Shown here one piece after another: positions 15,746 through 16,353 of a stretch of 16,353 bases of DNA (position 1 is the first letter of the stretch; every line of letters begins with the position of its first letter). The position numbers and the translations under genes were made by a program. Where the stretch lies: positions 1 through 16,353 of the forward strand of contig MU657393.1 of the NCBI GenBank assembly GCA_026770575.1. The letters run 5' to 3'. The DNA comes from Pelagophyceae sp. CCMP2097 (Eukaryota > Sar > Pelagophyceae). The notes below the pieces were generated by a model. The model worked only from the letters and a program-made list of their open reading frames with translations. It ran no database searches and was not told the origin of the DNA.

Positions 15746-16078
15746 TCAGTCGCCCCTGTGAGCGACGGCGGCGAGCACCTCTGTCGAAGATAAATGGTCG
15801 CCCCCGAGCACGAGGATCCGAGCGTCTTCTCCAGCAGCGTCGAGTTGAACGGCTGCGACGCCACTGCGCTCAGCCTGCATGGTTGGCCCGGGCACAAACT
15901 CCATCGTCGCCAATTCGAGGAGCTCGGTGGTGGCCAATGCATTGTACGACGAGTCCTGGCTGCCGACGACGAGGACATGTCGAGCATCGACTCGCACGGC
16001 CGCGCAGAAACATCGCGCCAAGCCCATCGGCGGCCCGGGCGCGAACGCCATGGTCCGGGAGCCAGCCTTTGGAACTGA
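15746..16078 (-). pseudogene. Kelch-repeat protein fragment
   Basis: The minus-strand frame contains two kelch-like units 49 residues apart: TMAFAPGPPMGLARCFCAAV followed by HVLVVGS, then ATTELLELATMEFVPGPTM, RSGVAAVQL, ILVLGG and STEVL. The alternation of PGPxM, a small-residue strand, LVLGG and TTELLEL is the kelch beta-propeller pattern. A propeller needs five to seven blades, so this is a fragment. The frame stops at 15746 just after STEVLAAVAHRGD and is closed by a TAA upstream of about 16072, with an AATCAG acceptor-like site between. It may be two exons' worth of a gene cut up by repeats, or a relic. It is surrounded by repeats on both sides. Confidence 0.6.
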
Positions 16079-16111
16079 TTAGACAGGCATACCCTCTTGG
16101 GCCAGCCCCAC

Positions 16112-16157
16112 CCAGGGTGGATCTTAAGCAAGCAATGGAAGTCAACGACGAAAGAAA
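16112..16157. repeat. Short repeats shared with 13258-13285
   Basis: CCAGGGTGGAT (16112-16122) and TCAACGACGAAAGAAA (16142-16157) both occur near 13275 and 13258, but in the opposite order. This is expected if both places sample a tandemly repeated or circularly permuted element. Confidence 0.6.
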
Positions 16158-16182
16158 ACACTTTCTCAGGGGACTCGACTTA

Positions 16183-16353
16183 CTAAGTGACGAGCCACAA
16201 TGAAATGAGCACACCCCAGGTCACAAGATCATGCCCGTGAAGTCGCTCGGTCGCTCCGTGAGGCCTCCTGCGACAGTGGCTCGGTCGCTCGCTCGCAGAG
16301 GCGCCACCTAAGCGATTTTGTCTCTGCCGTCGCTCGCTCGCTCTTGGTATAGA
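16183..16353. mobile_element. Second copy of the MITE terminus, cut by the window edge
   Basis: Positions 16183-16224 match the reverse complement of the right arm of the element at 120-410 at about 36 of 42 bases, sharing CCACAATGAAATGAGCA and CCCCAGGTCAC. After the arm the sequence becomes CTCGCTCG-rich, like the interior of the first copy, but does not align closely. The far end lies beyond the window. Confidence 0.65.

Overview
This window looks like nuclear DNA from a GC-rich, intron-bearing eukaryotic microalga. The gene content fits a stramenopile such as a pelagophyte (Aureococcus-like), but that lineage call is inference. The signs are spliceosomal introns of roughly 45 to 150 nt with GTGAGY, GTGCGT or GTACGT donors and CAG or TAG acceptors. 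The proteins (a MAP2K-like kinase, a PDZ protein, a membrane-anchored JmjC protein, a kelch fragment and a Cys-rich CDDG-type motif next to Pro/Thr repeats) are of eukaryotic type. All three stop codons are used and the standard code fits. Gene models were built by hand by joining open frames at splice sites that keep phase, so exon borders are predictions.

Layout. Positions 1-123 hold the end of an open frame cut by a short inverted-repeat transposon (120-410). A sparse stretch follows to about 1000. A minus-strand cluster runs from 1003 to 9955: a three-exon MAP2K-like kinase (1003-2485), a degraded or frameshifted coding remnant (2707-3005), a six-exon SAM-dependent methyltransferase with a Cys-rich N-terminus (3333-6152), a two-exon PDZ protein with SP-rich repeats (6303-7971), an Ala/Lys/Pro-rich basic protein (7976-8752) and a two-exon membrane protein of unknown function (9142-9955, start unresolved). 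A divergent promoter region near 9956-10034 separates this cluster from a plus-strand, multi-exon JmjC/cupin_8 gene (10035-11915).

From 11916 onward the order breaks down. There is a Cys-rich CDDG module whose Pro/Thr repeat is interrupted by a stop (12082-12342), two orphan minus-strand exons (12879-13163), a BED-finger-like fragment (13500-13787), and from about 13190 a repeat-rich region. That region holds a 30-bp tandem duplication, a perfect hairpin, a 52-bp tandem array, a pair of about 140-bp duplicated blocks, a kelch-repeat remnant (15746-16078) and, at the right edge, a second copy of the terminal repeat of the element at 120-410.

No shared pathway links the genes: the kinase is a signalling enzyme, PDZ proteins act as scaffolds, and the methyltransferase and JmjC protein are modification enzymes with unknown substrates. 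The notable features are very tight same-strand gene spacing (1 and 4 nt between stop and next ATG in two places), several coding exons that lack their own start codon, and the mobile-element-rich right end.
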